From Acidobacteriota bacterium (GTDB lineage Bacteria; Acidobacteriota; Terriglobia; Terriglobales; Acidobacteriaceae): DNA of 64,000 nt. Every line of letters starts with the position of its first letter. Within the stretch, counting starts at the first letter, position 1. Shown in pieces: positions 19,013 to 28,028 of this stretch. The position numbers were made by a program, and so were the translations under genes. Where the stretch lies: assembly GCA_023410055.1 (NCBI GenBank), contig JAEYQK010000068.1:103853-167852 (forward strand). The letters run 5' to 3'. The notes under the pieces were generated by a model that saw nothing but the letters and a program-made list of their open reading frames with translations, did not search any database and had not been told where the DNA came from.

Positions 19013-19375
19013 TTGGGGCGTTGAGAGGCTCCTGGCCGGACAGGGCAACCTAGAGTTCTAATAGGTCTTTTTCCCGAGTGCCCTACATATAACAGCTTCT
19101 TCTCTGGATGCATCATCCACGCCAAACTAGGGCGCACAGACTCCCACAACTGATTTGAACGAGCAGAGCAGACTTAACCGCCGAGTCGGCGTTCGGGCTG
19201 CGCTGCGGTGCGGGGCTGCAAGACCGAAATAACGGTTGTGACGGCTTACTCATTCGTAATCAGTAACTTGGGGGCACGTTATGGAACGCGCGTAACGCTG
19301 CCAGCTCGCATGATAGTCGCCTACTATGGGGCACGTTTCCAAAGACTTTCTGTAGTACTTGCATTGAGGTGATGG
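19013..19375. other. gene-free leader before the TonB-dependent receptor
   Basis: No gene or clear hairpin is seen. The stretch presumably carries the promoter and leader of the large receptor gene, but no confident -35/-10 pair could be assigned by eye. Confidence 0.4.
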
Positions 19376-22300
19376 ATGAGAGGCTTTTGCGGAGAAGGTC
19401 GAAAGGTAGTTCCTATTGCCCTGATTCTTTGTTTGCTGCTGATGGCTGGAGTCGCCGCTGTAGCTCAAAGTACCGCCGGGCGCATGACCGGAACGGTCAC
19501 TGACGCGACTGGAGCAGTAATCCCGGGGGCGAAGGTCACAGCCGTCAATCAGGGTACCGGAGCAAAGCTGTCCGGTGCTACGAGCCAGAGTGGCGATTAT
19601 TCGCTCTACCCCCTGCCCCCCGGAACCTATGACCTTGTAGTCGAGAAGACGGGATTCAGTGTTACCTCGTTGCAGGGCATCGTGATCGACGTGAACACAA
19701 CCCTCGCCAACAATGTTGTACTGAACGTTGGCAGCACGAGTTCGGAAGTAACGGTTTCGGCTTCAGCCGCGCCGCTTGTCACCCAGAGCATTTCAGTCGA
19801 GAGCGTCGTGGACCAGGAGCAGCTCTCTGCTTTGCCATTGAAAGGGCGCGACTGGAACGATCTGGTTCTGCTGACGCCGGGAGCTACCGAGAGCGTTTCT
19901 GCCGGCAGCAACCTGGATTTCGGTTCATATTCTTTAAACGGCAATCGATCTTTCTCCAACGAATACCTGGTAGACGGTGTTCCGAACAACAACACGTTCC
20001 AAGGCAAGGCCGCCACGCAGATGTCAGTGGATTCGATCGCCGAGTTTAAAGTGATATCCGGCGTTCCCACGGCAGAGTACGGCCACGCTTCGACGGCGAT
20101 AACCTCAATCACAAAGAGCGGCACCAACAAGTTCCATGGATCGCTGTTCAACTACTATCGTGGCAATCTGCTGTTGGCCAAAAGCCCATTCGACAGCGTT
20201 GGCGGCGACGAAAACCTGCTCCGCAACCAATTCGGCGGTTCGGTAGGCGGTCCAGTTTCCATTCCGCACGTGATGGATGGCCAGAACAAGACCTTCTTCT
20301 TCTTCAACTACGAAGGCATGCGCCAGGACAAGACTGCGCTGCGCAATGCTACGGTTCCCACGGATGCTTTCTGGAGCGGAGATTTCTCATATCTATTAAG
20401 TTCTGCCTATTGTCCGACCGACCCGACGAAGTGCGTTCAGTTGCGTGATCCGTTTACGACGGGGCGGCCCAATATTCCGAACAATCGACTCGATCTCTAC
20501 AAGAATGGTGCCCTTATCAGCCAGACGGCGCTTGCGCTGCGATCGTATTACGCCGCTCCGAACAAGAGCGGTCTAGCAGGTAATCTGGTGCTCTTCCCGG
20601 ATGAAACGTCGACCACAGACCAATTCACGGTTCGACTGGATCGTATGTTGCCGAAGAGCCAGTCAATCTCGGGACGATTGACATATGCGAACGGTGGCGG
20701 ATATCTGCCGAACGCTCTAGCAACGCCGGGCGTTGGCATGACAGAACCGCAAGACAGCCGCAACGCGTACGTTACTTGGACGGCACCGATTGGATCGTCG
20801 GCGGTGAACGAGCTTCGCGTTGGTGCAATGAATTATTCCGACATCGTGACTTACACGTCCGGAGATGCTCCGACGGTCGATTCCTTGGGGTTGATAGGTT
20901 TTGATCAGGGAAATTCTGGAATTCCTTACTTCCCGAAAATCAGCTTCTCGGGCACGGATAACTTCACGAGCCTGAAGTATGGGTACAGCGAAGGCTACGG
21001 CGAGGCGGCACTCTCGATGACGACGAACGTGTTCAGCATTGCGGATACCTTCTCGATCAACAAGGGGAGCCACGGGCTGAAGTTTGGTTTCCAGGGGCTT
21101 CGCGATTACTACAACGTATTGCAGCAGACTGGCGCTCGCGGAACGATCACATTCAGCGGTTCGAAAACGTCGAGCAACTCGACAGGCTACTCGTTTGCGG
21201 ACTTCCTGATCGGAGTGCCGTCATCGTCACAGCAGGTTCCAGTGAAGACGAAGGCGTTGATGACAGCGAATGAGTGGGCCGGTTTCGTTCAGGACACATG
21301 GCACGTGAGGTCGAACCTGACACTCGATTTGGGCGTGCGATATGAGTTCTCGCCCAGCCCGACAGAAGTGAACAACCGCTTGTCGATGTTCTCGGACAAG
21401 ATACCGGGTGGCGGCTTCATCGTTGCTTGCACCAACGGTGTGCCGAACCTGAATCAGTATCTGCCCTCGATCATGGCGAAACTGACGGACTCGACTGGAA
21501 ACCTGACCTATCCAATCGCGTGTGGCTCCGATTACGGCTACAACTCGAAGAACCTCATCAGCACCGGTAATAGAAATTGGGCTCCGCGCGTTGGGTTCAT
21601 TTGGGATCCCACGAGCAAAGGTGTCTACTCGGTGCGCGGCGGCTACGGAATGGTTTACAGTCGCTATCCCGTTCAGTATTTCCTGCAAACGATGCTAGTC
21701 AACCCGCCGTTCGCAGGACTGCTCCCCTACTCGCAGAAGATCACCGGTGTCAGTCCGACTGGCGGCGGCGTGCCAGCGCTCACGTTGCTTTCGCCCTACG
21801 GCGGAGCGGGCAAGGTGACGATCAGCCCGCTTGGAATCGACCAGAACTTCCTGCTTCCGAACAATCAGCAGTGGAATCTCGGCGTCGCTCGGACGCTGGG
21901 CACCAAGATGATGCTGGCGGTTTCCTACGTCGGGAACAAAGGCACACACCTGTTCCGCACCTTCAACGTGAACCAGCGCATCGTCGATCCCGAAACGGGC
22001 GCCGTTATCCAGACTTACTCTGAAAGGTTCGGGACATCGAATATCCCGATCCGGCGCAGCGATGGAAACTCAATCTACAACGCAATGGTCGTGGAGTTCC
22101 GCCGGCGTGGGACCAAGAATGTGAATATGGGAGCAAACTGGACTTGGGCGAAATCGATCGACGACGTTTCGACCAACGTACAGAACGCGGGTCTGGATAT
22201 CCTCAGTCCGGGGCGGGACCGTGCCGACAGCGACTATGCTCGCCGTCACACGATCAGCTTCAACACCACCTACAGCGTGCCGTTCGGGAAGGGGCGTACT

Positions 22301-22810
22301 TTCGGCGCCGGAATGCCTGGTTGGGCGAACGCTATGGTTGGTGGATGGAACCTGAGTGGAATCTGGCGCTGGAGCACAGGACGGTTCCTGACTGCCACAT
22401 CAACAACACAGGGTGGTTTGTCCAGCAACCGCCCGGATGCAGTACCCGGTGTCAGCCCAAACCTACCGCGCAGCCAGCGCACGAGCGAACACTGGTTCAA
22501 TCCAGATGCATTCCAACTCTCGCCGATCATCGATCCGGATACAGGCCTGCCGCGCTTTGGTAACGCGGGCCGCAACACGATTATCGGACCCGGCTTGAAC
22601 TCAGTTGATATGAGTCTGCGAAAGGCTTTCAGGTTCGGAAAAGATAAAGGTCGCCTCTCTGTGGAGATGTCGCTCTTCAACGTGTTCAATCACCCGAACT
22701 GGGCGAACCCGGACACCAACATTTCCAATACGAACACTGTAGGCCATGTCATCAACGGGCTGACGAAAGACCAGCGTTGCGCGCAGTTCGCTGCACGCTA
22801 CGACTTCTAA
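19376..22810 (+). CDS. TonB-dependent receptor with N-terminal carboxypeptidase-like domain (Oar type)
   Basis: A 1144-residue outer-membrane protein. After a signal peptide ending near VAAVAQS comes a carboxypeptidase regulatory-like beta domain (GRMTGTVTDATGAVIPGAKV to about residue 120), then a plug region with LPLKGRDWNDLVLLTPG and a long beta-barrel rich in aromatic strands. The barrel's last part contains SFNTTYSVPFGKGR and VEMSLFNVFNHPNWANP. These Oar-like receptors are greatly expanded in Acidobacteria and replace SusC for importing large ligands. No SusD partner is present. The downstream mannosidases suggest mannan oligosaccharide as ligand. Confidence 0.9.
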   Translation: MRGFCGEGRKVVPIALILCLLLMAGVAAVAQSTAGRMTGTVTDATGAVIPGAKVTAVNQGTGAKLSGATSQSGDYSLYPLPPGTYDLVVEKTGFSVTSLQGIVIDVNTTLANNVVLNVGSTSSEVTVSASAAPLVTQSISVESVVDQEQLSALPLKGRDWNDLVLLTPGATESVSAGSNLDFGSYSLNGNRSFSNEYLVDGVPNNNTFQGKAATQMSVDSIAEFKVISGVPTAEYGHASTAITSITKSGTNKFHGSLFNYYRGNLLLAKSPFDSVGGDENLLRNQFGGSVGGPVSIPHVMDGQNKTFFFFNYEGMRQDKTALRNATVPTDAFWSGDFSYLLSSAYCPTDPTKCVQLRDPFTTGRPNIPNNRLDLYKNGALISQTALALRSYYAAPNKSGLAGNLVLFPDETSTTDQFTVRLDRMLPKSQSISGRLTYANGGGYLPNALATPGVGMTEPQDSRNAYVTWTAPIGSSAVNELRVGAMNYSDIVTYTSGDAPTVDSLGLIGFDQGNSGIPYFPKISFSGTDNFTSLKYGYSEGYGEAALSMTTNVFSIADTFSINKGSHGLKFGFQGLRDYYNVLQQTGARGTITFSGSKTSSNSTGYSFADFLIGVPSSSQQVPVKTKALMTANEWAGFVQDTWHVRSNLTLDLGVRYEFSPSPTEVNNRLSMFSDKIPGGGFIVACTNGVPNLNQYLPSIMAKLTDSTGNLTYPIACGSDYGYNSKNLISTGNRNWAPRVGFIWDPTSKGVYSVRGGYGMVYSRYPVQYFLQTMLVNPPFAGLLPYSQKITGVSPTGGGVPALTLLSPYGGAGKVTISPLGIDQNFLLPNNQQWNLGVARTLGTKMMLAVSYVGNKGTHLFRTFNVNQRIVDPETGAVIQTYSERFGTSNIPIRRSDGNSIYNAMVVEFRRRGTKNVNMGANWTWAKSIDDVSTNVQNAGLDILSPGRDRADSDYARRHTISFNTTYSVPFGKGRTFGAGMPGWANAMVGGWNLSGIWRWSTGRFLTATSTTQGGLSSNRPDAVPGVSPNLPRSQRTSEHWFNPDAFQLSPIIDPDTGLPRFGNAGRNTIIGPGLNSVDMSLRKAFRFGKDKGRLSVEMSLFNVFNHPNWANPDTNISNTNTVGHVINGLTKDQRCAQFAARYDF

Positions 22811-22857
22811 GAACGGGTGTATGGTCGACTCGTATACAGGGGTACTCCAAGGCATTC

Positions 22858-23961
22858 ATGCAAAAAGGTAGTGCAACTTCAACAATTCGAGCGATGGCAG
22901 CGTTGCTGCTTCTGCTTCTTGCAGTCCAAATATCGGCTGCCAAGAAGAAGCACTCCGAGCCATCGCCCGGAGTCAGTTCGCGCGTTCATATCTTTTACTA
23001 CGACTGGTATGGCGCGCCGCCGATGCAGAAGTCGTTTATTCATTGGCCGCAGGGTGGACACAATCCGCCGGAGGACATTGGATCGAACTTCTATCCGCTG
23101 CTCGGTGCATACAGCTCATCTGATCCCTCCGTTCTGAAAAAGCACATGGAATGGATTCGGCAGGCCAACGTCGGGGTGCTGACACTGACGTGGTGGGGAA
23201 GAGATAGCTACACGGACAGGAACGTTCAGACCGTGATGGACGCAGCTGCGGAAGCCGGCCTGAAAGTCAACTTCCACCTCGAGCCCTATCCCGGACGCAC
23301 GCCAGCCACTGTTGCAGACGATATCGCGTACATTCTGCAAAAGTACGGTCATCATGCGGCGTTCTATCGTGCGGACTTCCTGGGCAATCGACCACTGTTT
23401 TACGTGTACGAGGTGCTCCGCAATTCAGCGCAGGACTGGAAGCCGATCACGGACCGGTTGCACCGTGGCTCTCAGCCAGTCGTGCTGATCGCGCAGACCA
23501 GCAACATCAACTTCGTTCGAAATGGTGGTTTCGACGGTGGCTATACCTACGACGGATTGGCACCCTTCAAACACGCCGGCTTCTCGGCGCACTGGAGAGA
23601 GGTAGCGCGGAACTTTACGGACTCGGGGAAATTGTTCATCCCTTCCGTCGGCCCAGGATATTGGGACGACCGGGCCGTTCGCGCAGGTGGGGCTCAGGAA
23701 CCCGAATCAGCGCGCACGCGTGACAACGGAACCGCGGCGACCTACGAACGCGCATGGAACGATGCTATCCAGGCGCATCCGCCCATCATCACGGTCACGT
23801 CGTTTAACGAATGGCATGAAGGATCGCAGATTGAACCGGCTGCGAAGCATCAGGTGGCGGACTATAAGTTTCCGGCGTACGGGGATGATCCTTTCGTCTA
23901 TCTGACCCGTACAGCTACGCAAGTACAGAAGTATGAAGCCGAGCTTTCGCACAGAAAGTAG
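22858..23961 (+). CDS. GH99-family endo-alpha-mannosidase/mannanase
   Basis: A 367-residue secreted glycoside hydrolase. A signal peptide (to about residue 30) is followed by the GH99 barrel: VHIFYYDWYGAPP, INWP-like IHWPQGGHNPPEDIGSNFYP, and NFHLEPYPGR. The motif SFNEWHEGSQIEP contains Glu318 and Glu321, spaced as in the GH99 catalytic pair. GH99 enzymes cut internal alpha-1,2-mannosidic linkages, including in yeast mannan. I chose the ATG at 22858 because it gives the signal peptide directly; the frame extends upstream within the end of the receptor gene. Confidence 0.85.
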   Translation: MQKGSATSTIRAMAALLLLLLAVQISAAKKKHSEPSPGVSSRVHIFYYDWYGAPPMQKSFIHWPQGGHNPPEDIGSNFYPLLGAYSSSDPSVLKKHMEWIRQANVGVLTLTWWGRDSYTDRNVQTVMDAAAEAGLKVNFHLEPYPGRTPATVADDIAYILQKYGHHAAFYRADFLGNRPLFYVYEVLRNSAQDWKPITDRLHRGSQPVVLIAQTSNINFVRNGGFDGGYTYDGLAPFKHAGFSAHWREVARNFTDSGKLFIPSVGPGYWDDRAVRAGGAQEPESARTRDNGTAATYERAWNDAIQAHPPIITVTSFNEWHEGSQIEPAAKHQVADYKFPAYGDDPFVYLTRTATQVQKYEAELSHRK

Positions 23962-23995
23962 CGAAGTGGAGGCGTACGAACTTGGGAGGGAAGTG

Positions 23996-25153
23996 ATGGA
24001 TTTCTCGAAGCTGTCGCGCCGCGATTTCATTCGCTCGACCGCCATGGGAGCGGCCGGCGTTACATTAGCGCAAATTCCCGTCTGCAGCTTTGCCTTGGGC
24101 GACAAGCCGGAGCCGACTGAGAAGCCGATCTATCGTTTCGTGCTGCTCGGCGATATGCATTACGACCGGATCGAACATCACGACATGAAGTGGGTTGCAG
24201 ACACTCATCCGGGCGATATAAATCAGATCAAGGGATACGTCGAAAACAGCGAAAAGTACACGCCGGAATTGCTCGCGCGTGTTAAGAAAGTCGTTGCGTC
24301 CAGCGAAGTACGTGTGCCGTTCGTGCTGCAACTCGGTGACCTTACAGAGGGCCTATGTGGCAGTTATGACCTTGCGGCGAAACAGATCTCGGACGTGACC
24401 GGCTTTATAGAGCAAGCAGATCTGGGAGCACCTTTCCTGATGTGCAAGGGCAACCACGACATCACCGGCCCGGGTGCGGCTGAGGCCTACGACAAAGTGC
24501 TCGTCCCCTGGATTGGGAAGCAGGCTGGCCAGAAGCTGACGACTGCACATTTCAGTGCGCTCTATAAAGGCGACCTGTTCGTGTTCTTTGACGCATATAA
24601 GCCGAACCTAGATTGGCTACAAAAGGAATTCGACAGAAGCCCAAAGGCCCGAAACACATTCGTCCTTCTCCATCCACCTGTGGTTCCCTACAACGCGCGC
24701 GCCGATTGGACGGTGCTCGCCGGCGAAACCGCACGACCGCAGCGGCAGCGATTCATTGAAATGCTGTCCAAGCGTAACGCCATCGTGCTCAGCGGGCACC
24801 TGCACAAGTACGGACTCTTGGAGCACCAGACATCCAAAGGCCGATTCACTCAACTAGCCGTCTCAAGCGTTTTGCGCTCTCATACGAAGGTGCGCGATGA
24901 GCGGATCGGCGTAGAGGCCTATTCTCAGGACCTGATAGCGATGGAGCCGAACTTTAATCCGGCAACGCGCGAAAGGCGAACGATGCTGGTGCAGGAAGAG
25001 AAGCCTTCTGTACGCCGATTCGAATATGCGGATCTTGCCGGATACGCAGTCATCGATGTCTTTGAAAAGGCAGTCACTTGCCAGGTGTTCGGTGGTGCGG
25101 CCGACACGCCATATCGTTCTGTATCAGTCACCGCGGCGGGCGCTGGCGTCTAG
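23996..25153 (+). CDS. Tat-exported metallophosphoesterase (copy 1)
   Basis: A 385-residue phosphoesterase with a twin-arginine signal (KLSRRDFIRSTAMGAAG), so it is exported folded. Motifs of the calcineurin-like fold include LLGDMHYDR, LQLGDLTEG, CKGNHDITGPGA, LLHPPVVPYNARADW and LSGHLHKYG. The ATG at 23996 follows GGGAGG. The next gene is a close paralogue only 10 bp downstream, with the same layout, so a tandem duplication is clear. The mannosidases around it suggest a phosphorylated mannan or sugar phosphate as substrate. Confidence 0.87.
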   Translation: MDFSKLSRRDFIRSTAMGAAGVTLAQIPVCSFALGDKPEPTEKPIYRFVLLGDMHYDRIEHHDMKWVADTHPGDINQIKGYVENSEKYTPELLARVKKVVASSEVRVPFVLQLGDLTEGLCGSYDLAAKQISDVTGFIEQADLGAPFLMCKGNHDITGPGAAEAYDKVLVPWIGKQAGQKLTTAHFSALYKGDLFVFFDAYKPNLDWLQKEFDRSPKARNTFVLLHPPVVPYNARADWTVLAGETARPQRQRFIEMLSKRNAIVLSGHLHKYGLLEHQTSKGRFTQLAVSSVLRSHTKVRDERIGVEAYSQDLIAMEPNFNPATRERRTMLVQEEKPSVRRFEYADLAGYAVIDVFEKAVTCQVFGGAADTPYRSVSVTAAGAGV

Positions 25154-25163
25154 GAGGAGAGCA

Positions 25164-26294
25164 ATGGATCTTTCGAAGCTGTCGCGGCGTGATTTTCTTC
25201 GCTCAACCGCGGCGGGTGCAGCAGGAATTACTTTGGCCAGCCTCCCCCTGCAGAGTCTTGCGCTCACCGCCAAGCCGCTGTATCGCTTCGTGGTGCTCGG
25301 TGACATGCATTTTGACCGTCCGGAACACCACGACATGACCTGGCTCCAGGCGAATTACCCCGGCGACCTGAATCAAATTAACGGCTACATCAGCAATACG
25401 GCGAACCATACGCCGGCGTTGTTGGCGCGCATCAAAGACTTCATTGCCAATAGCGATGCACCGATTCCTTTCGTGCTGCAACTAGGCGATCTCGTTGAAG
25501 GCCTTTGCGGGAGCTACTTTCTTGCAGCCAGGCAACTCAGCGACGCAACAGGCTTCATCGACCAGGCTAAACTCGGTGTGCCGTTCCTGATGTGCAAAGG
25601 CAATCACGATATCACGGGGCCGGGCGCGGCTGATGCGTATCAGAATGTCTTACTGTCGTGGATGAGCAAGCGGAACGGAATGAGGCTGACAGCTCCGAAT
25701 TACTCGGTCCGCTACCGGGATGACCTGTTCGTTTTCTTTGACGCATACAAGCCCGACCTCGACTGGCTGCAGAGCGAATTCACGAAGAACGCCGATGCGC
25801 GCTACACATTCTTTCTTATTCACGAACCGGTGGCGCCGTACAACGCTCGTGCCGACTGGATCGTATATTACGGGAGCGCCCAACAGACGTCGCGGCAACG
25901 GCTGCTCAATATGCTGGGACAAAGGAAAGCAATCGTAATCACTGGTCATCTCCACAAGTACGGCTTCCTGGAATACCAGACCTCGCAAGGATCGTTTACG
26001 CAGCTTGCTGCCTCCAGTGTGATCACTAACGATCTCCCGACAGCGAAGACCGAGAAGATTGGTATTGCCGCATACACGCCCGACCTCGTGAACCTTGAGC
26101 CGTCGTTTGAACCGACGACGGTTAACGAACGAAGACAGTTCCTGGCCGCAGAGCAACCATTCATCCGGCAGTACGAATACGCCGATCTTTCGGGGTTCGT
26201 TGTTGTAGAGGTATATCCGACGAGTGTCTCCTGCAAGTACTACGGCGGGATCAACACGACGCCCTATCGGTCGCCCTCGCTCACAATCGCATAG
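25164..26294 (+). CDS. Tat-exported metallophosphoesterase (copy 2)
   Basis: A 376-residue paralogue of the preceding gene. It starts at the ATG after AGGAGGA and carries the twin-arginine signal KLSRRDFLRSTAAGAAG. The same motifs occur: VLGDMHFDRPEHHDM, LQLGDLVEG, CKGNHDITGPGAADAY, LIHEPVAPYNARADW and ITGHLHKYG. Differences are spread over the whole length, so the duplication is not very recent and the two may differ in substrate. The end is 86 bp from the convergent regulator gene. Confidence 0.87.
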   Translation: MDLSKLSRRDFLRSTAAGAAGITLASLPLQSLALTAKPLYRFVVLGDMHFDRPEHHDMTWLQANYPGDLNQINGYISNTANHTPALLARIKDFIANSDAPIPFVLQLGDLVEGLCGSYFLAARQLSDATGFIDQAKLGVPFLMCKGNHDITGPGAADAYQNVLLSWMSKRNGMRLTAPNYSVRYRDDLFVFFDAYKPDLDWLQSEFTKNADARYTFFLIHEPVAPYNARADWIVYYGSAQQTSRQRLLNMLGQRKAIVITGHLHKYGFLEYQTSQGSFTQLAASSVITNDLPTAKTEKIGIAAYTPDLVNLEPSFEPTTVNERRQFLAAEQPFIRQYEYADLSGFVVVEVYPTSVSCKYYGGINTTPYRSPSLTIA

Positions 26295-26379
26295 CTCACG
26301 AACTCAGGCGTCCTTGGAGCGCTGGCCTCTGGCCGGCTGGCGCGAGGACGTCTCGTCCTCGCCGATCTGGGCGAGTGTG

Positions 26380-27741
26380 TTACTCGATCCGAGATGCGAT
26401 CACTTCTGACTTGGCGGCAGATCCTGAGACGAACGAGGTCTTAATCAGGAATTCGAGATGCTGCGGGTGCGGGTCTTGAATCCCTTGCGACTTGAGAGCT
26501 GCGGATAGCTCGTTGAGATTTACGACGAATTCTCCGGCAGCTTCCGTCGCTTCGGTGCTCGTGCCGGCGATGATCAGGACTTTAGCTTTCCCAGTCAGGT
26601 TGGGAACAAGCGCAATCAGCGCGTAACCTTCTGAAACGCCTGCGGGATTACGCTGGGGAACGTAGGCCGTCTGTTCGCCGGAACGTGGTTGCCGGTTGAT
26701 GCACACGTCCGATCCGGTGTCGAACTTGTGTACGATCTGAAAATTCAAGCGATCATTGAAAAGCTGCACCCAGGGGTTCGAAGTGGAGCTACCCACGAGC
26801 AGCAAGGGTTCTTCTCCCTTTAGGGCCGAAATCTCCAGTCGGTTGCTATACAAGATCTGCACACCGCTGCCGGCGTGAGCAGCCAGTTCGGTGATGCGAG
26901 TCGCGATCGCAGCATCGCTCACCGTTGTCAGCGGAATCTCATTCAAATATGAGCCAAACTGATCCTCACCCTTAGGCAAGTAGTTGAACTTGTGGCTCGC
27001 GTACTCCTCGATAGGAATGTTCTTGTTCATCATTACGGTTGCTGCCACAAGATTCGCATCTGCCAACACGATGTCGAGCCGCTTGTTCGGCGTGATCAAC
27101 TGAGACCACGGTGGCACTGCAGCTATTCCCGTCGGGGTTTTCGAGCGACGCAGACTCCAGAACCCGATCGCCCCAACCAGGAGAATTGTCGCCAGCGCCG
27201 CAACGGCAATGATAGTCAAGGCATACTGGCGCGTCACTACGTGAGCCGGTGCTATGGCGCGTTCCGGCAGAGGTGTGGTCAGTTGCGGTTCGACATTTGT
27301 CTGGCCCGGTGCCGGTACTGTGACCGGAGGCGGCGTGACTCCCGTAACGTTGGAGGTCGTCGGCGCTGTTTCTGTTCGAACTTCGATCGTCGGTACATAG
27401 TGACCGGCCCGAAGCGAAATCTGGATACGCATCCCCGGATTCGCCTTGTAGAAGTCTTGCAGGCGGTTCCGAACATCGTTAGCGGCAACGCGGACCACCG
27501 CGTCGCGCTCCGTATCGAAAGTAGGGTCGCGTCGAAAGAGTTCGATTCCGAGGATGCGCTCTTTTAGCGAACCATATTCGCCGGCAAGCGCTTTTTCAAC
27601 GATGGTTTTGAGAAATAGCCGGCTGCGCTGACTGCGCCTGAACTGCTCGCTTTCAAGGATTTGGTTCAGGGCGGCTTCAACTTCCGCCTTCATTTCAGAG
27701 TGGGCAAGTGCACCGAAATCGACGAACTGCGTGGAGTCCAA
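26380..27741 (-). CDS. membrane-bound regulator-like protein, Acidobacteria type
   Basis: A 453-residue protein with an N-terminal cytoplasmic domain, LKERILGIELFRRDPTFDTERDAVVRVAANDVRNRLQDFY, which I recall as widespread in Acidobacteria and often loosely annotated as a regulator or cyclase-related. A proline-rich linker and a single membrane helix (about 173-195) follow, then about 250 residues outside the membrane with no known domain. The topology resembles ToxR/CadC one-component sensors. It lies divergent from the GH92 gene and convergent with the phosphoesterases, so it may sense a sugar and control the mannan locus. DNA binding is not shown. Confidence 0.6.
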   Translation of the reverse strand: MDSTQFVDFGALAHSEMKAEVEAALNQILESEQFRRSQRSRLFLKTIVEKALAGEYGSLKERILGIELFRRDPTFDTERDAVVRVAANDVRNRLQDFYKANPGMRIQISLRAGHYVPTIEVRTETAPTTSNVTGVTPPPVTVPAPGQTNVEPQLTTPLPERAIAPAHVVTRQYALTIIAVAALATILLVGAIGFWSLRRSKTPTGIAAVPPWSQLITPNKRLDIVLADANLVAATVMMNKNIPIEEYASHKFNYLPKGEDQFGSYLNEIPLTTVSDAAIATRITELAAHAGSGVQILYSNRLEISALKGEEPLLLVGSSTSNPWVQLFNDRLNFQIVHKFDTGSDVCINRQPRSGEQTAYVPQRNPAGVSEGYALIALVPNLTGKAKVLIIAGTSTEATEAAGEFVVNLNELSAALKSQGIQDPHPQHLEFLIKTSFVSGSAAKSEVIASRIE

Positions 27742-28028
27742 TGGTATCTCGTTAAGGGGGACGAACTACTCAATTATAGCAGAGTTCCGCCCCCCGGACG
27801 GGGCGCTCCGCAATCTGTGATCGCTCGCCATTCGGGCGTAACGGTTCGCTGTGAATACGCCTGCTAACATTCGTTTAATCAATAGTTTGACTCCCCCGTT
27901 ACGGAACCCCGCTAACGGATGTAAATACCCGCCCTTCTCGGCATACTGCTTCGCGAGCACAGTAAAAAGCGGTTCCTGACTTCCGCTTCCGGATGCCGCC
28001 ATAGCGACAGCCGAGAGGAGCATATAGC
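27742..28028. promoter_or_regulatory. divergent intergenic region, regulator / GH92
   Basis: The gap separates the minus-strand regulator from the plus-strand GH92 operon and should hold both promoters and any operator. A short GC-rich element CCCCCGGACGGGGCG sits near 27788. I could not assign a -35/-10 pair with confidence. A GAGAGGAG ribosome site precedes the GTG start at 28029. Confidence 0.5.

Noticed and set aside
19376..22810. The receptor considered as a SusC protein of a Bacteroidetes-type locus.
   Set aside because: No SusD gene lies nearby and the N-terminal domain plus barrel match Oar-type receptors.
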